Origin: Geofilum rhodophaeum
GTDB lineage: Bacteria; Bacteroidota; Bacteroidia; Bacteroidales; Marinilabiliaceae
Length of the DNA: 64,000 nt
Reading direction: 5' to 3'
Assembly: GCF_002210225.1 (NCBI RefSeq)
Contig: NZ_MWUJ01000001.1
Coordinates: forward strand, 492,381 to 556,380
Below the pieces are notes generated by a model. The model saw nothing but the letters and a program-made list of their open reading frames with translations, ran no database searches and was not told the origin of the DNA. This document shows positions 1 to 13,789 of this stretch, one piece after another (positions within the stretch are counted from its first letter, which is position 1; each line of letters opens with the position of its first letter). The position numbers and the translations under genes are program-made.

Positions 1-234
1 CGTTTCAACATCACCCTTGATATGGAGGGAGATGTAGAGTTTATTCTCTCCCCCGAACACCCTTGGGGCTGGTGGAAAGAACCCTTCTGGCGCTTCGACC
101 GCAAAGTTGAACCCGAAAGGACCGTGCCCAACGGAGGAGATAACGTGGCCATGAACGTACCGGTAAGGACCCGCTACAAAATAGTCTTTGACTCCCACCT
201 GAATAGAGCCAAAGCAGTAAAAGTGGAAGAATAA
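1..234 (+). CDS. C-terminal fragment of a probable SusE/SusF-like surface glycan-binding protein
   Basis: An open frame enters from the left edge and stops at 232-234, leaving 77 residues. It is rich in Trp and Phe (HPWGWWKEPFWRFD), which suits a carbohydrate-binding surface, and it ends in a beta-strand pattern (TRYKIVFDSHLNRAKAVKV) like the last strands of SusE/SusF or starch-binding-type modules. It lies 19 nt upstream of the SusC gene, so it is probably the last gene of a preceding glycan-uptake unit or part of the same operon. The N-terminus and any signal peptide lie outside the window. The family call is an inference from residue pattern and neighbours; only the reading frame and stop are directly seen. 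Confidence 0.45.
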   Translation, partial: RFNITLDMEGDVEFILSPEHPWGWWKEPFWRFDRKVEPERTVPNGGDNVAMNVPVRTRYKIVFDSHLNRAKAVKVEE

Positions 235-253
235 CAATTGAAAACAACAGGAT

Positions 254-3200
254 ATGAAGACTAAAATAATGAAAGCAAGTTGGCTGCTGACCTTCTGGTT
301 GGCCCTGGCCTTTGGGGCCCTTGCACAAAACAAAACCATCGAAGGCAGGGTGCTCACCGACACTGGAGAGGCCTTGATTGGTGTTTCGGTAGTCATTAAA
401 GGAACCACCACCGGTGTCATCACCGACATCGACGGAAACTTTAATCTTCAGGCCGCACCTGAAGATGTCATCAATGTAAGCTTCATCGGTTTCGATACGC
501 AGGAATTTGTTGTAGGCAGCCAAAGCTACTTCAACATCATCATGAAAGAATCTTTCATCTCGCTGAACGAGGTGGTGGCCATTGGTTACGGTACAGCCAA
601 ACGAAGCGACCTTACCAGTGCCATCTCCACGGTACAGGGCGAGGAAATAAAAAGCATGTCGGTAGGCAACCCGGTGACTGCCCTACAGGGTAAAACGCCT
701 GGGGTCCAAGTCATCGGCGGAAGCGGTCACCCGGGAGCAAGTCCCAAAGTTATGATTCGGGGCTTTACCAGCCTAAACCTGGATACCGATCCTTTGTATG
801 TAGTAGATGGGGTACCTATGGGCAACAACCTCAACTTTCTGAATTCCAACGAAATTGAGAGCATGGACATCCTGAAAGATGCTTCAGCGGCAGCTATTTA
901 CGGCAGTCGCGCCTCGAACGGGGTGGTGCTTATTACAACCAAAAGAGGGGCTGAAGGCACGACCAATTTCTCGGTCGACTTTTCTTATGGCTTGCAGGTA
1001 TTCAACAAGCCTTTTGATATGGCCGATGGTACTGAGTACGGCGACATCATGAACCAGTCGCGCCAAAATGCGGGACTGAATGCCCCTTTTGACGACACAG
1101 CCGCCCTGGGTAAGGGAACAGACTGGTGGAGCAAGGGCGTAAACACGACCGCCCCCCAACGCAATTTCAGTTTTCAGATGAATGGGGGTAATGAAATCAA
1201 CACCTATGCCCTCAGCATCAACTACTACGACCAGGAATCTTTCTACAACTCTGGAAACTGGCAAAAATTCACGGCCCGCTTGAACTCCGAATGGAAATTC
1301 GCCGAGTGGATTTCGGCCGGTTTGATGATGAACCCCCGTCGTGAACAATGGGACAATACCCCGAATTGGTACCAGGATTATTTGTTGATTGATCCGCTGA
1401 CCCCGATCTATCGTCCCGAGGAGGAATGGGATGGGCTCAACGAATTCAGTATTTATGAGCGCTCTTACCACACCTATACCTGGAATCCCATTGCGCGGGA
1501 TGCCCGCTCCTTTGGTGAAGGCGGCTACTATGCCATGTCCAGCAATGCATGGACCAGCATTAAACCCATAAAAGACCTGGAATTCCGCACGCAAATCAGC
1601 GGGGATTTCAAATTTGACCATGAAGACGACTTTGTCCCCGACTTCGTAATCGATGGGGCCCATGAGGCCAATACCATTAATTCGGTTTATCGTAGTCACG
1701 ATTTCAACACCTATTGGAACTGGACCAGCACTTTGAGCTACAACCTCAAAGCCAATGCGCACAGTGCCACCTTTATGGGCGGCGCCACAATGGAAAAAGA
1801 ACAAGGGCGCATACTCAATGTAAATCGCGAAGGCATTCCCAACAACAGTGAAGTACTGCGCGAAATCGATGCGGCAACAGTGAACCCCGAAGTGGAAGGC
1901 AACACCTGGGCCAACTCCATGCAATCCTTGTTGGGAAGAGTAAGCTACAACTACAACAGTCGCTACTACCTGACCGCCACCTACCGTCTGGATGGCTCTT
2001 CCAAATTTCTGCCCGAGAACAAATGGGCTACCTTCCCCTCCTTTTCGGCAGCCTGGAGAATTTCTGATGAGCCGTTTTTAGCTTCCGCGTACTTTATCGA
2101 CGACTGGAAACTGAGGGCCGGCTGGGGGCAGTTGGGTAACCAGGGGCTTCCCTCAGACGCCTACCTTTCTTCTTTGGGTAAGGATTACTACATATTGGGC
2201 CAGGGCCAGGGCAACCTGGTAAATACCACCTACCCCAGTTCGATGAAGAATGAAGCCATCAAGTGGGAAACGGTGGAAGACATCAATATTGGCACCGACT
2301 TCACCTTGTTTTCAAATGCCGTTTACGGTTCGTTTGAGTACTACCAAAAGAAAACCAAGGATATGATTTTCCAGTTGCCCTATCCGGTGTATAGTGGCTA
2401 TCCCAATGACGCACTCATTTGGTCGAATGTGGGCTCTATGAAGTCAGAGGGTTTTGAACTTGCATTGAACTATCGCAATCAAAAAGGCGATTTTCGTTAC
2501 GACCTGGGGATTAACCTCACCTCTGTTGGCGTTGAAGTCACCGACCTCCCGGAATCCATTTCGGTGGTGTACGGCGACGAGCAACGTACCCGCATAGAGG
2601 AAGGTATGGAGCCGGCCTACTTCTATGGTTATAAAACAGACGGTCTTTTCCAGAACCAATTTGACATTAACGCCCACGCTAATGAGCATGGGATTCTGTT
2701 GCAACCTCAGGCCCAACCCGGCGACCTGCGTTTTGTTGATGTGGATGGCGACGGCAGCATCACAGGTGACGACCGGACCAAAATCGGAAGTCCCTGGCCC
2801 GATTTTACCGGCGGATTCAACGCCAATCTGGGGTATAGAGATTTTGATCTGGTAGCCAATGTTTACTTCAGCGTAGGCAACGACCTGGTAAACTGGTTGC
2901 GCAATGACTTGTACAACACCCAGGGATCGGACAACAATGTAATTTCGGGCTTGCTCGACAAGGCCTGGCATGGGGAAGGAACCAGCAATGAATTTCCCAG
3001 AGTTTCACATACCGATCTGAACCAAAACTTCTCCCGCTTCAGCGATTACCTGGTAGAAGACGGTTCTTTTGTACGTCTGAAAAACATTCAGCTGGGTTAC
3101 ACCCTGCCTTCGGACGCCAGCTCCCGATTGGGTCTCAAGAGCACCCGCTTTTATGTGTCGGGCCAAAACATCCTGACCCTAACCAAATTCTCAGGCGTAG

Positions 3201-3301
3201 AGCCGGAGATTGGGGGCGACAATGTTCGCAATATGGGCTTTGCAGGCTGGAATTATCCGATTCTGCCCACCTACCTGATTGGTATTAACGTAACCTTTTA
3301 A
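254..3301 (+). CDS. SusC/RagA family TonB-dependent outer-membrane transporter
   Basis: A 1015-residue outer-membrane importer of oligosaccharides driven by TonB. A signal peptide spans about residues 1-25 (ending GALAQ). A carboxypeptidase-regulatory-like beta domain follows at about 27-110 (GRVLTDTGEALIGVSVVIKG). Then come the SusC junction VVAIGYGTAKRSDLT (107-121), a plug domain to about residue 231 (YGSRASNGVVLITTKRG) and a long beta-barrel ending in the aromatic-terminated strand IGINVTF. The acidic motif DVDGDGSITGDDR near residue 829 is typical of the family. Its stop codon overlaps the SusD start (TAATG), so the two are translationally coupled. A second Met at codon 6 is an equally possible start. 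The substrate is inferred only from the GH30 and GH2 genes downstream. Confidence 0.95.
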   Translation: MKTKIMKASWLLTFWLALAFGALAQNKTIEGRVLTDTGEALIGVSVVIKGTTTGVITDIDGNFNLQAAPEDVINVSFIGFDTQEFVVGSQSYFNIIMKESFISLNEVVAIGYGTAKRSDLTSAISTVQGEEIKSMSVGNPVTALQGKTPGVQVIGGSGHPGASPKVMIRGFTSLNLDTDPLYVVDGVPMGNNLNFLNSNEIESMDILKDASAAAIYGSRASNGVVLITTKRGAEGTTNFSVDFSYGLQVFNKPFDMADGTEYGDIMNQSRQNAGLNAPFDDTAALGKGTDWWSKGVNTTAPQRNFSFQMNGGNEINTYALSINYYDQESFYNSGNWQKFTARLNSEWKFAEWISAGLMMNPRREQWDNTPNWYQDYLLIDPLTPIYRPEEEWDGLNEFSIYERSYHTYTWNPIARDARSFGEGGYYAMSSNAWTSIKPIKDLEFRTQISGDFKFDHEDDFVPDFVIDGAHEANTINSVYRSHDFNTYWNWTSTLSYNLKANAHSATFMGGATMEKEQGRILNVNREGIPNNSEVLREIDAATVNPEVEGNTWANSMQSLLGRVSYNYNSRYYLTATYRLDGSSKFLPENKWATFPSFSAAWRISDEPFLASAYFIDDWKLRAGWGQLGNQGLPSDAYLSSLGKDYYILGQGQGNLVNTTYPSSMKNEAIKWETVEDINIGTDFTLFSNAVYGSFEYYQKKTKDMIFQLPYPVYSGYPNDALIWSNVGSMKSEGFELALNYRNQKGDFRYDLGINLTSVGVEVTDLPESISVVYGDEQRTRIEEGMEPAYFYGYKTDGLFQNQFDINAHANEHGILLQPQAQPGDLRFVDVDGDGSITGDDRTKIGSPWPDFTGGFNANLGYRDFDLVANVYFSVGNDLVNWLRNDLYNTQGSDNNVISGLLDKAWHGEGTSNEFPRVSHTDLNQNFSRFSDYLVEDGSFVRLKNIQLGYTLPSDASSRLGLKSTRFYVSGQNILTLTKFSGVEPEIGGDNVRNMGFAGWNYPILPTYLIGINVTF

Positions 3302-4923
3302 TGACAATGAAAATGAAAACGAAAATAACTCATCTTTTGCTGGCCTTGCTGCTTTTAGGCGGCACTGCCTGTGAAGATTTCATCGAAATAGACAATCGGG
3401 GCGTACAGGACCTCGATAATTACTTTGCCACCGACGCTGAGGCGGAAGCCTTTGTCAACGGCATCTACAAGTCTTTTGCCATTTGGGACGAATGGTGGCA
3501 ACAAATTTCACGCATTACCAACATCATGGCCACCGACGATGCCTGGATGGGCAATTTGGGCCAGGATCCGGCCGACCACTACGCCATGTCGCATTATTGG
3601 GTGGATGCATCGAGCGCTCCCGGCGCCCTTGCCAACTACTATCGCTTTAAGTACGAAAACATTGGCGCGGCCAACATTGCCATCAACCTGCTGCCCTCGG
3701 CCAACATTTCAGAAAACCTGAAGGCGCGGCTTATTGCTGAAGCTAAGTTTTTCAGAGCCTTCAGTTACTGGGAACTGGTGCAAAACTTCGGGGATGTGGT
3801 GTTGATTACACAACCGGAATCGACCGACGGCATCAACAAAACACGCGCTCCCAAAGCCGAAGTTTATGCACAAATAGTTAAGGACCTGAAGGATGCTGCT
3901 GCAGTCTTACCCCCCAGCTATCCCGATGCCGAGTTGGGAAGAGTTACAAGTTGGGCCGCTAAAGCACTTTTGGCACGCACCTACCTGTTTATGGAAGATT
4001 ACACCAATGCTTATGCCTACGCCGACACCATTATTGAGGAAGGCCCCTTTATTCTGGAGCCCAACTTCGTGGACATCTGGAGTGTGTACAACCACAACGG
4101 GGTGGAATCCATTTTCGAGATTAAAGCCAGTGCCGACCAGTCGCAAAATGTAGGTAATCGCTTTTCGGTGGTTATGGCTGCCCGGGGCGAAATCTGGCCC
4201 GAAGGGGAAGGCGACAAGGTAATGGATGGTTGGGGCTGGTGTGTGCCCTCTTCCCACTTAGAGCAAGCCTACCTGTCTGAAGGAGATGAGATCAGACTAA
4301 AAAGCACCATTATTAAGGCAGGCGAGCCAGTGTATGGCGACGAAACCGACAATCCCAATTACCAGTTTGACACCAATTTGAACAAGTCGGGGCGTGTTTG
4401 GCGCAAGTACTATGTGCCCATCGCCATGCGTCAGGAATTAACTACAAAGGATCGCCACATTCCCTTACCCAAGATTCTGTTGCGCTTGGGAGAAATGTAT
4501 CTGACCCGTGCTGAAGCCGCCTACTTCCTGAATCGTCCGGATCAGGCCAAAGCCGACATCGCTACCCTAAGGGCGCGAGTCGAGCTGGGCGATAAAAACC
4601 ATCTTTCGGGCAACGACCTGCTGTTGGCTATCTGGAAGGAGCGTCGACTGGAAATGGCTTCAGAAGAACTGCGCTTGTTCGACCTGCGTCGTCAAACTCA
4701 TCCGGCAAGTGGCAAAAAAATGATTGTTGAAGCCATGGGACCAAACGGCTACTTCGTACAGTACAATATGAACGAAAGCACCGATCCCTATGAAACCATC
4801 CATCCGGAGGAACGTCAGGACAAAGGGATCCAGTTTGTTGAAGGACGTCATGAGTTGTGGCCCATTCCACAATCTGAGATCGACCGCAGCAACAAATTGA
4901 TCAGCCAAAACCCCAATTACTAA
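3301..4923 (+). CDS. SusD/RagB family nutrient-binding outer-membrane lipoprotein
   Basis: A 540-residue surface lipoprotein that acts as the lid of the SusC transporter and binds the glycan. A lipoprotein signal peptide ends at Cys24 (GGTAC), and the acidic residues just after the Cys (EDF) resemble the surface-export signal described for Bacteroidota lipoproteins. The SusD pattern is clear: an N-terminal helix-rich region with NYFATDAEAEAFVNGIY and RLIAEAKFFRAFSYWELVQ, and a C-terminal part with LRLGEMYLTRAEAAYFLNR, WKERRLEMASEELRLFDLRR and LWPIPQSEID. The start overlaps the SusC stop by one base. Length and motif order match the family. Confidence 0.95.
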   Translation: MTMKMKTKITHLLLALLLLGGTACEDFIEIDNRGVQDLDNYFATDAEAEAFVNGIYKSFAIWDEWWQQISRITNIMATDDAWMGNLGQDPADHYAMSHYWVDASSAPGALANYYRFKYENIGAANIAINLLPSANISENLKARLIAEAKFFRAFSYWELVQNFGDVVLITQPESTDGINKTRAPKAEVYAQIVKDLKDAAAVLPPSYPDAELGRVTSWAAKALLARTYLFMEDYTNAYAYADTIIEEGPFILEPNFVDIWSVYNHNGVESIFEIKASADQSQNVGNRFSVVMAARGEIWPEGEGDKVMDGWGWCVPSSHLEQAYLSEGDEIRLKSTIIKAGEPVYGDETDNPNYQFDTNLNKSGRVWRKYYVPIAMRQELTTKDRHIPLPKILLRLGEMYLTRAEAAYFLNRPDQAKADIATLRARVELGDKNHLSGNDLLLAIWKERRLEMASEELRLFDLRRQTHPASGKKMIVEAMGPNGYFVQYNMNESTDPYETIHPEERQDKGIQFVEGRHELWPIPQSEIDRSNKLISQNPNY

Positions 4924-4929
4924 TTTTAT

Positions 4930-5010
4930 GTGCTCCACCTCAAAGGTGGAGCACTTCCCTAACAAGTTTTAGCGGACCGGCTCACAGCCGATCCGCTAAA
5001 ACTTCTTTTT
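4930..5010 (+). terminator. Two hairpins downstream of susD; the second is an intrinsic terminator
   Basis: The first hairpin, at 4930-4954, pairs GTGCTCCACCT with AGGTGGAGCAC around a three-base loop. The second pairs 4964-4976 with 4992-5004 (13 perfect pairs, AAGTTTTAGCGGA), with a further CGGC/GCCG inner helix, and is followed by CTTTTT. It separates susCD from the hydrolase genes, so the GH30 gene may be partly uncoupled from susCD transcription. Confidence 0.7.
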
Positions 5011-5045
5011 AAAACACCCAAATCCTTCTCTTCAAATGTACTCCC

Positions 5046-7442
5046 ATGAAAAGACTACTACTCAGCTTATTAATCACAAGCTCTTTAGCCATTAACGGCC
5101 AGAACACGATCCACATCAATGTGGCCGAAAAACATCAAACAATTAGAGGCATTGGTGCTTCCGATGCCTGGAATGTAGATCCTGTAGGTAAATACTGGAG
5201 CAATGCCGTTAAAGAAGACCTGGCTCAAAAACTATTTTCGACGGCCAACAGCCCAAACGGTCAGCCCCTGGGCATAGGGCTCTCGCGCTGGCGCTTCAAT
5301 ATTGGAGGAGGCAGTATGGAACAAGGTAATGCCAGCAACATAGACCAACCCGAAAGGCGGGCCGAGCTGTTTCTTAATGAAGATGGCACCTACGACTGGT
5401 CGAAACAGGCGGGTCAACAATGGTTCCTAAACAAGGCCAAAGAGCACGGGGTGGAGCACCTGGTAGCCTTTGTAAACAGTCCTCCCCGCTTTTATACCAA
5501 AAGTGGCAGGGCCAACAGCAACGACTACGGCGGAAGCACCAACCTTAAAGCCGAACACTTTGAAGACTATGTCCAATTTTTAGTTGAAGTACTCAAGCAT
5601 TTTGACCAGGAAGGTTTGCCGTTTTCGCAAATCAGTCCCCTTAACGAACCTCAATACCCCTGGCTGGAAGGTCAGGAGGGCACACCATGGACCAATGAAG
5701 AAATTAAAGAGCTGACAGCCAAACTCAATGCAGCCTTACTGGATCAGAATCTGGATGTGCAAATCCTTTTGGCAGAAGCGGAAAGCTATCGTGTATTGTA
5801 TGAAGACAATACCAAATACAACCAGACCGACAATCAAATCAATTCTTTTTTTGATCCGGCCTCAGCACTCTATCTGGGACACCTTGGACAGCTGTCTCCC
5901 GGTATTGCTGCGCATGCCTACTGGACCGATACGTCGGATGACGAAATTATCAAGGTAAGAAAAAACGCTGCAGCAAGGGCTGCGGAAAAGGGCATCGAAT
6001 TGTACCAAACAGAGTATTGCCTGCTGAGTAATGACTACGACAACTACCTAAGCAATGCCATCTTTCTGGGCAAGATGATTCATGCCGACCTGGCCATTGC
6101 GGGCGTATCCATTTACGATTACTGGACTGCCCTGGAACGAGAACGCTGGAGCCAAAAAAACAGGTTTTACCTAATTCGACTCCAACCTACGGGTGGCGAT
6201 TACGGCAGTTTGGAAGAAGGGGGCACCATTACAGTCAATAAAAACCTATGGGTTCTGGGCAATTTCAGCCGCTTTATTCGCCCCGGCTACCAAAGGGTAG
6301 CAACCGGCAATACCGAAAATTTATCCGGAGTAATGAGCTCAGCCTATTTGGCCCCGGATCACTCCCAACTGGTGGTGGTACACGTAAATTGGGGAACGCA
6401 GGCTGCTGCTGTGCAGCACCAATTGTACGGTCTTCCGCAGGGCAAAAGGATCAAACAGATTACACCCTACGTGACAGATGCCTACAACAATTTGACCATA
6501 AAAACAGCCCTCGCAGGAAGTGAGACCTACACCCTCAGTGGCCAGTCGGTTACCACCATGGTGATCGATTTGGAGGAGGGGACCGGACAAGAAGAACCTC
6601 AGCCACAAACGCAGGTACTGCTGTCGGGCGAAAAAACCGCCGAGCCTATTGTTTACCACGATTTTGTGGAATGGACGAAAACCGAAACCGACAAAGTACC
6701 GGCCTGGTACATCCAACAAGCAGAAAACACCTACACCACATGGACCGCTAACCCCGATGCAGCGGGCATCAACACCAGCGCCTACAGCCTGATGGCCGAA
6801 ACCAAAAGCAGTGTGGACTGGTGGGGCAATTTTTGGGCATTCCGTTTGGCCACTCCCCTTACAATAACAGCGGAAAACCGCTACCTACACCTCCTGCATT
6901 ACCGCACCCAACAAAATTACGGTTGGAGTATACATCTGAATACCGACGGGCCTTATGAGGATGCCTCCCAATATCTGGGAACACTGCGTTTTGATGGCGA
7001 CAACCTTAATGAAAATGAATGGGAGGATCTGGTGATTGACCTGAACCACCTTAAAGAAAACAACCTTCCTCTTGAAAAATTCATGCTGATAGTGGACAAA
7101 GCCTGGTTCGGGGAAAAAAACAGTCTGCCAGCGCGCTACTACTTCGACGAAATAATACTTTCCGATTCACCCTTTGCGCGGACTACCACCACGGCCCTTG
7201 CCTCAAAACCAATTTCAGACCAAGTAAGACTGAGCAACCCTGCACCAGGCCAGCTCACCATTGACATGCCCGACCTCATTAAGACGGAAATTTGGGATGC
7301 TACTGGACGATTGGTCCTCAGCAAAACGCACAACCAGGGGCCTACAGAAAGCACCTATACCCTGCCCGGCAGAGGGCTTTACCTGGTAAAGACAACCAAC
7401 CGCAACAAGGAAGTTTTTCATACCAAAACCCTGGTATTTTAA
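5046..7442 (+). CDS. GH30-family glycoside hydrolase with T9SS sorting domain, probable endo-beta-1,6-galactanase
   Basis: A 798-residue secreted glycosidase. The signal peptide covers about residues 1-18 (ending INGQ). The catalytic barrel fits family GH30: LSRWRFNIGGGS near residue 80, VAFVNSPPRFYTKSGRA near 140, the probable acid/base Glu201 in ISPLNEPQYPW, and the probable nucleophile Glu323 in LYQTEYCLL. A beta-sandwich follows the barrel. A Trp-rich module of unknown function lies at about 530-710. A T9SS type A sorting domain occupies about 730-798 (SNPAPGQLTID, IWDATGRLVLS, GLYLVKTTN). The overall pattern resembles endo-beta-1,6-galactanases of subfamily GH30_5; this specificity is inferred, and a beta-1,6-glucanase is the main alternative. 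Confidence 0.85.
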   Translation: MKRLLLSLLITSSLAINGQNTIHINVAEKHQTIRGIGASDAWNVDPVGKYWSNAVKEDLAQKLFSTANSPNGQPLGIGLSRWRFNIGGGSMEQGNASNIDQPERRAELFLNEDGTYDWSKQAGQQWFLNKAKEHGVEHLVAFVNSPPRFYTKSGRANSNDYGGSTNLKAEHFEDYVQFLVEVLKHFDQEGLPFSQISPLNEPQYPWLEGQEGTPWTNEEIKELTAKLNAALLDQNLDVQILLAEAESYRVLYEDNTKYNQTDNQINSFFDPASALYLGHLGQLSPGIAAHAYWTDTSDDEIIKVRKNAAARAAEKGIELYQTEYCLLSNDYDNYLSNAIFLGKMIHADLAIAGVSIYDYWTALERERWSQKNRFYLIRLQPTGGDYGSLEEGGTITVNKNLWVLGNFSRFIRPGYQRVATGNTENLSGVMSSAYLAPDHSQLVVVHVNWGTQAAAVQHQLYGLPQGKRIKQITPYVTDAYNNLTIKTALAGSETYTLSGQSVTTMVIDLEEGTGQEEPQPQTQVLLSGEKTAEPIVYHDFVEWTKTETDKVPAWYIQQAENTYTTWTANPDAAGINTSAYSLMAETKSSVDWWGNFWAFRLATPLTITAENRYLHLLHYRTQQNYGWSIHLNTDGPYEDASQYLGTLRFDGDNLNENEWEDLVIDLNHLKENNLPLEKFMLIVDKAWFGEKNSLPARYYFDEIILSDSPFARTTTTALASKPISDQVRLSNPAPGQLTIDMPDLIKTEIWDATGRLVLSKTHNQGPTESTYTLPGRGLYLVKTTNRNKEVFHTKTLVF

Positions 7443-7461
7443 CAGTTATTCGTACTTTTAA

Positions 7462-10641
<3,180 letters not shown>

Positions 10642-10670
10642 GCCAGGTGACTCAGCAATAATTAGATAAA

Positions 10671-10705
10671 AAAAGAGGCTGCCCAATAAGTGGCAGCCTC
10701 TTTAT
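10671..10705. terminator. Bidirectional intrinsic terminator between the GH2 gene and tRNA-Arg
   Basis: The perfect 9-bp stem GAGGCTGCC (10675-10683) / GGCAGCCTC (10692-10700) has an 8-base loop. It is flanked by an A-run on the left and TTTATT on the right. Read on the minus strand the hairpin is followed by TTTTTTT, so it serves the tRNA transcript best and can also stop the GH2 transcript. Confidence 0.8.
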
Positions 10706-10707
10706 TG

Positions 10708-10779
10708 TGATCCCGACGGGACTCGAACCCATATCGCTGGAACCGGAATCCAGTATTCTATCCATTGAACTACGGGACC
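10708..10779 (-). tRNA. tRNA-Arg (anticodon CCG)
   Basis: The reverse complement folds as a 72-nt cloverleaf. The acceptor stem is GGTCCCG/CGGGATC with one G-T pair. The D arm is GTTC/GAAT. The anticodon stem is CTGGA/TCCAG with the 7-base loop TTCCGGT, giving anticodon CCG for codon CGG. The variable loop is CGAT, and the T arm is ATGGG/CCCGT with loop TTCGAGT. The discriminator is A. The following bases are CAA, so the 3' CCA is not encoded and must be added after transcription. Confidence 0.95.
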
Positions 10780-10987
10780 GTTCAATTTGCGACTGCGAAA
10801 ATAAGCAAATTTCTTAAACTCCCGCCTAAATCCATCCACAATTATTGCCGCTGTCCACACCAGCCACCTCCTTTCCCCCGATACCGACGGACCCATCAGG
10901 AAGCCGATGTGGAGCCCTCGCCATTCAAAAACTTTTCTTAATTTCGCAGTTTGAACAGAAACAAGACAATCTATTAGATACGCGGTT

Positions 10988-13777
10988 ATGGAATACAATT
11001 TTAACGAAATTGAGAAGCGCTGGCAGCAATATTGGATCGACCACCAAACCTACAAGGTGAGTATCGACCCCGACAAGCCCAAATTTTATGTGCTCGATAT
11101 GTTCCCCTATCCTTCGGGAGCGGGCCTCCACGTTGGTCACCCCCTGGGCTACATTGCTTCAGACATCTACAGCCGCTACAAACGTCTGAATGGCTTTAAT
11201 GTGCTCCACCCCATGGGCTACGACGCCTACGGTCTGCCGGCCGAGCAGTACGCCATTCAAACCGGGCAGCACCCGGCCATTACCACCGAAAAAAACATTG
11301 CCCGCTACCGCGAGCAGCTCGATAAAATTGGCTTTTCGTACGACTGGGACCGGGAGGTGAAGACCTGCGATCCGGACTACTACCACTGGACCCAGTGGGC
11401 TTTTATTCAGATGTTCAACCACTATTACGACAAGCAGGCCGATAAGGCGCTGCCCATTGAGCAACTGCTGGCCCGTTTTGAAAAGCAGGGAACAGAGGGC
11501 CTCGAAGCCGCCGAGACGGAGGCCCTGAGCTTCAGCGCAGCCGAATGGAAGCAGAAGTCGGACCAAGAACAACAGGAAATATTGTTGAATTACCGCCTGG
11601 CCTACCTGGCCGACACCATGGTCAACTGGTGCCCGGCCCTGGGCACCGTACTGGCCAACGATGAAGTGAAGGACGGCTTCAGCGAACGGGGCGGTCACCC
11701 CGTAGAACAAAAACGCATGCGCCAGTGGTTGCTGCGCGTCTCGGCCTACGCCGAGCGCCTGCTTAAGGGCCTCGACACCATCGACTGGAGCGACTCCCTT
11801 AAAGAGATACAGCGCAACTGGATCGGGCGCAGCGAAGGCGCCGAAATGAACTTCCCGGTGAAGGATTCGGAGGTGGAAATGAAGATTTTCACCACCCGGG
11901 CCGACACGGTTTTTGGCGTTACTTTTATGGTATTGGCGCCCGAAAGTGAGCTGGTTCAACAGCTGACCCAACCCGAATACCGGGCCGAAGTGGAAGCCTA
12001 CCTGGAAAAAACGAAGAAGCGGACTGAGCGGGAGCGTCAGACCGAAGTCAAGAAAATGACCGGTGTATTTACCGGGGCCTACGCCATCAATCCCCTGAGC
12101 AAGGAGGAAATCCCAGTTTGGGTGAGCGACTATGTGCTGGCCGGCTACGGAACCGGCGCCATCATGGCCGTACCGGCTCACGACAGTCGCGACTTTGCCT
12201 TTGCACGCACCTTTAACCTGCCCATTCCGCAGGTGGTGGTTCCCAAGGGCGAAGCACCGGGCGACACCAGCACCTGGGACGATTCAATAGATTCGAAGGA
12301 GGGTACGATGATCAATTCGGGCTTTCTGGACGGACTGAGCGTGCCTGAGGCCATTGAACGCACCAAGCAGCATCTGGTGGAGACCGGCATCGGCAATGTT
12401 AAAGTAAACTACCGCTTGCGCGACGCCATTTTCAGTCGCCAACGCTATTGGGGTGAGCCCTTCCCGGTGTATTACAAGGACGGCATGCCTTATATGCTGC
12501 GTGAGGACGAGCTGCCGCTGCAGCTGCCGGAAGTGGACAAGTACCTGCCCACTGAAAAAGGCGAGCCGCCTTTGGCACGTGCCAAAGGCTGGACCACCAA
12601 AGAGGGCTACCCGCTTGAAGTGAATACCATGCCGGGCTTTGCGGGTTCTTCGGCCTACTACCTGCGCTATATGGACCCCAAAAACAGCAAGGAATTGGTA
12701 AGTCCCGAAGCCAACAATTACTGGCAGGATGTGGACCTCTATATTGGTGGAACCGAGCACGCCACGGGGCACCTGGTGTATTCCCGCTTCTGGAACAAGT
12801 TCTTGTTCGACCTGGGCAAGGTGTGCAAGGATGAGCCCTTCAAGAAACTGGTGAACCAGGGTATGATTCAGGGTCGCTCCAACTTTGTGTACCGGGTAAA
12901 GGGCAGCAACACCTTTGTGTCGCTGAACCTCAAAGAGCAGTACAACACCATGGAAATTCACGTAGATGTGAATATGGTGCACAACGACGTGCTGGATATT
13001 GAGGCCTTCCGTGCCTGGAATCCCGAATACAAGGACGCCGAATTTGTGCTGGAAGACGGCAAATACCTTTGTGGCTGGGCGGTGGAAAAAATGTCCAAGT
13101 CGATGTTCAACGTGGTGAATCCCGACACCATTGTGGCGCAGTACGGAGCCGACACGCTGCGCCTCTACGAAATGTTTCTGGGCCCATTGGAGCAAAGCAA
13201 GCCCTGGGACACGAACGGCATCGACGGGGTGCACAAATTCCTCCGCAAGGTGTGGCGCCTCTTTGTCGACAAAGAGGGGCAACTGGTGGTCAGCGACGCA
13301 CAAGCTTCGGCCGAGGAACTGAAGGTCCTGCACCGCACCATCAAAAAGACCTCCGACGATGTGGAACGCTTCTCATTCAACACGGCGGTAAGCTCCTTCA
13401 TGATTTGCGTTAACGATCTGAACGACCTGAAATGCAACAAAAGGGCCATTCTGGAGCCTCTTTTGGTACTGCTGGCGCCCTTTGCCCCCCACGTTTGCGA
13501 GGAATTGTGGCACAAACTGGGTCACGAGGGCAGCATCTGCGATACCCAATGGCCCGCGTTCAATGCCGACCATCTGGTGGAAAGCAGCATCCAGTATCCG
13601 GTTTCCTTCAACGGCAAAATGCGCTTTAAACTCGAACTGCCCGCCGACTTGTCGCCTGCCGAAGTTGAAAAAGCAGTATTGGCCGATGAGCAGGCGCAAA
13701 AGTGGATCGCGGGCAAGGAGGTGAAAAAAGTCATTGTTGTTCCCGGGAAAATAATCAACATTGTGGTCGCCGGATAA
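10988..13777 (+). CDS. leuS: Leucyl-tRNA synthetase
   Basis: A 929-residue class I aminoacyl-tRNA synthetase charging tRNA-Leu in the cytoplasm. The HIGH-type motif HVGH is at residues 48-51 inside [16 protein letters not shown], and KMSKS is at 701-705. The editing (CP1) domain lies between about residues 235 and 440, with [17 protein letters not shown] and [17 protein letters not shown]. The anticodon-binding helical domain and a small C-terminal domain complete the protein. An insertion rich in Glu and Gln at about 150-200, just before the zinc/editing region, lengthens it relative to the ~860-residue E. coli enzyme. The next gene starts 12 nt after the stop. Confidence 0.97.
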   Translation: MEYNFNEIEKRWQQYWIDHQTYKVSIDPDKPKFYVLDMFPYPSGAGLHVGHPLGYIASDIYSRYKRLNGFNVLHPMGYDAYGLPAEQYAIQTGQHPAITTEKNIARYREQLDKIGFSYDWDREVKTCDPDYYHWTQWAFIQMFNHYYDKQADKALPIEQLLARFEKQGTEGLEAAETEALSFSAAEWKQKSDQEQQEILLNYRLAYLADTMVNWCPALGTVLANDEVKDGFSERGGHPVEQKRMRQWLLRVSAYAERLLKGLDTIDWSDSLKEIQRNWIGRSEGAEMNFPVKDSEVEMKIFTTRADTVFGVTFMVLAPESELVQQLTQPEYRAEVEAYLEKTKKRTERERQTEVKKMTGVFTGAYAINPLSKEEIPVWVSDYVLAGYGTGAIMAVPAHDSRDFAFARTFNLPIPQVVVPKGEAPGDTSTWDDSIDSKEGTMINSGFLDGLSVPEAIERTKQHLVETGIGNVKVNYRLRDAIFSRQRYWGEPFPVYYKDGMPYMLREDELPLQLPEVDKYLPTEKGEPPLARAKGWTTKEGYPLEVNTMPGFAGSSAYYLRYMDPKNSKELVSPEANNYWQDVDLYIGGTEHATGHLVYSRFWNKFLFDLGKVCKDEPFKKLVNQGMIQGRSNFVYRVKGSNTFVSLNLKEQYNTMEIHVDVNMVHNDVLDIEAFRAWNPEYKDAEFVLEDGKYLCGWAVEKMSKSMFNVVNPDTIVAQYGADTLRLYEMFLGPLEQSKPWDTNGIDGVHKFLRKVWRLFVDKEGQLVVSDAQASAEELKVLHRTIKKTSDDVERFSFNTAVSSFMICVNDLNDLKCNKRAILEPLLVLLAPFAPHVCEELWHKLGHEGSICDTQWPAFNADHLVESSIQYPVSFNGKMRFKLELPADLSPAEVEKAVLADEQAQKWIAGKEVKKVIVVPGKIINIVVAG

Positions 13778-13789
13778 ACGGAGCACGCA

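Noticed and set aside
884-1924. 346-codon minus-strand open frame within susC
   Set aside because: Antisense shadow of the clearly coding SusC frame; its translation has no recognisable motif.
11159-12181. 340-codon minus-strand open frame within leuS
   Set aside because: Antisense shadow; leuS motifs occupy the plus strand throughout.
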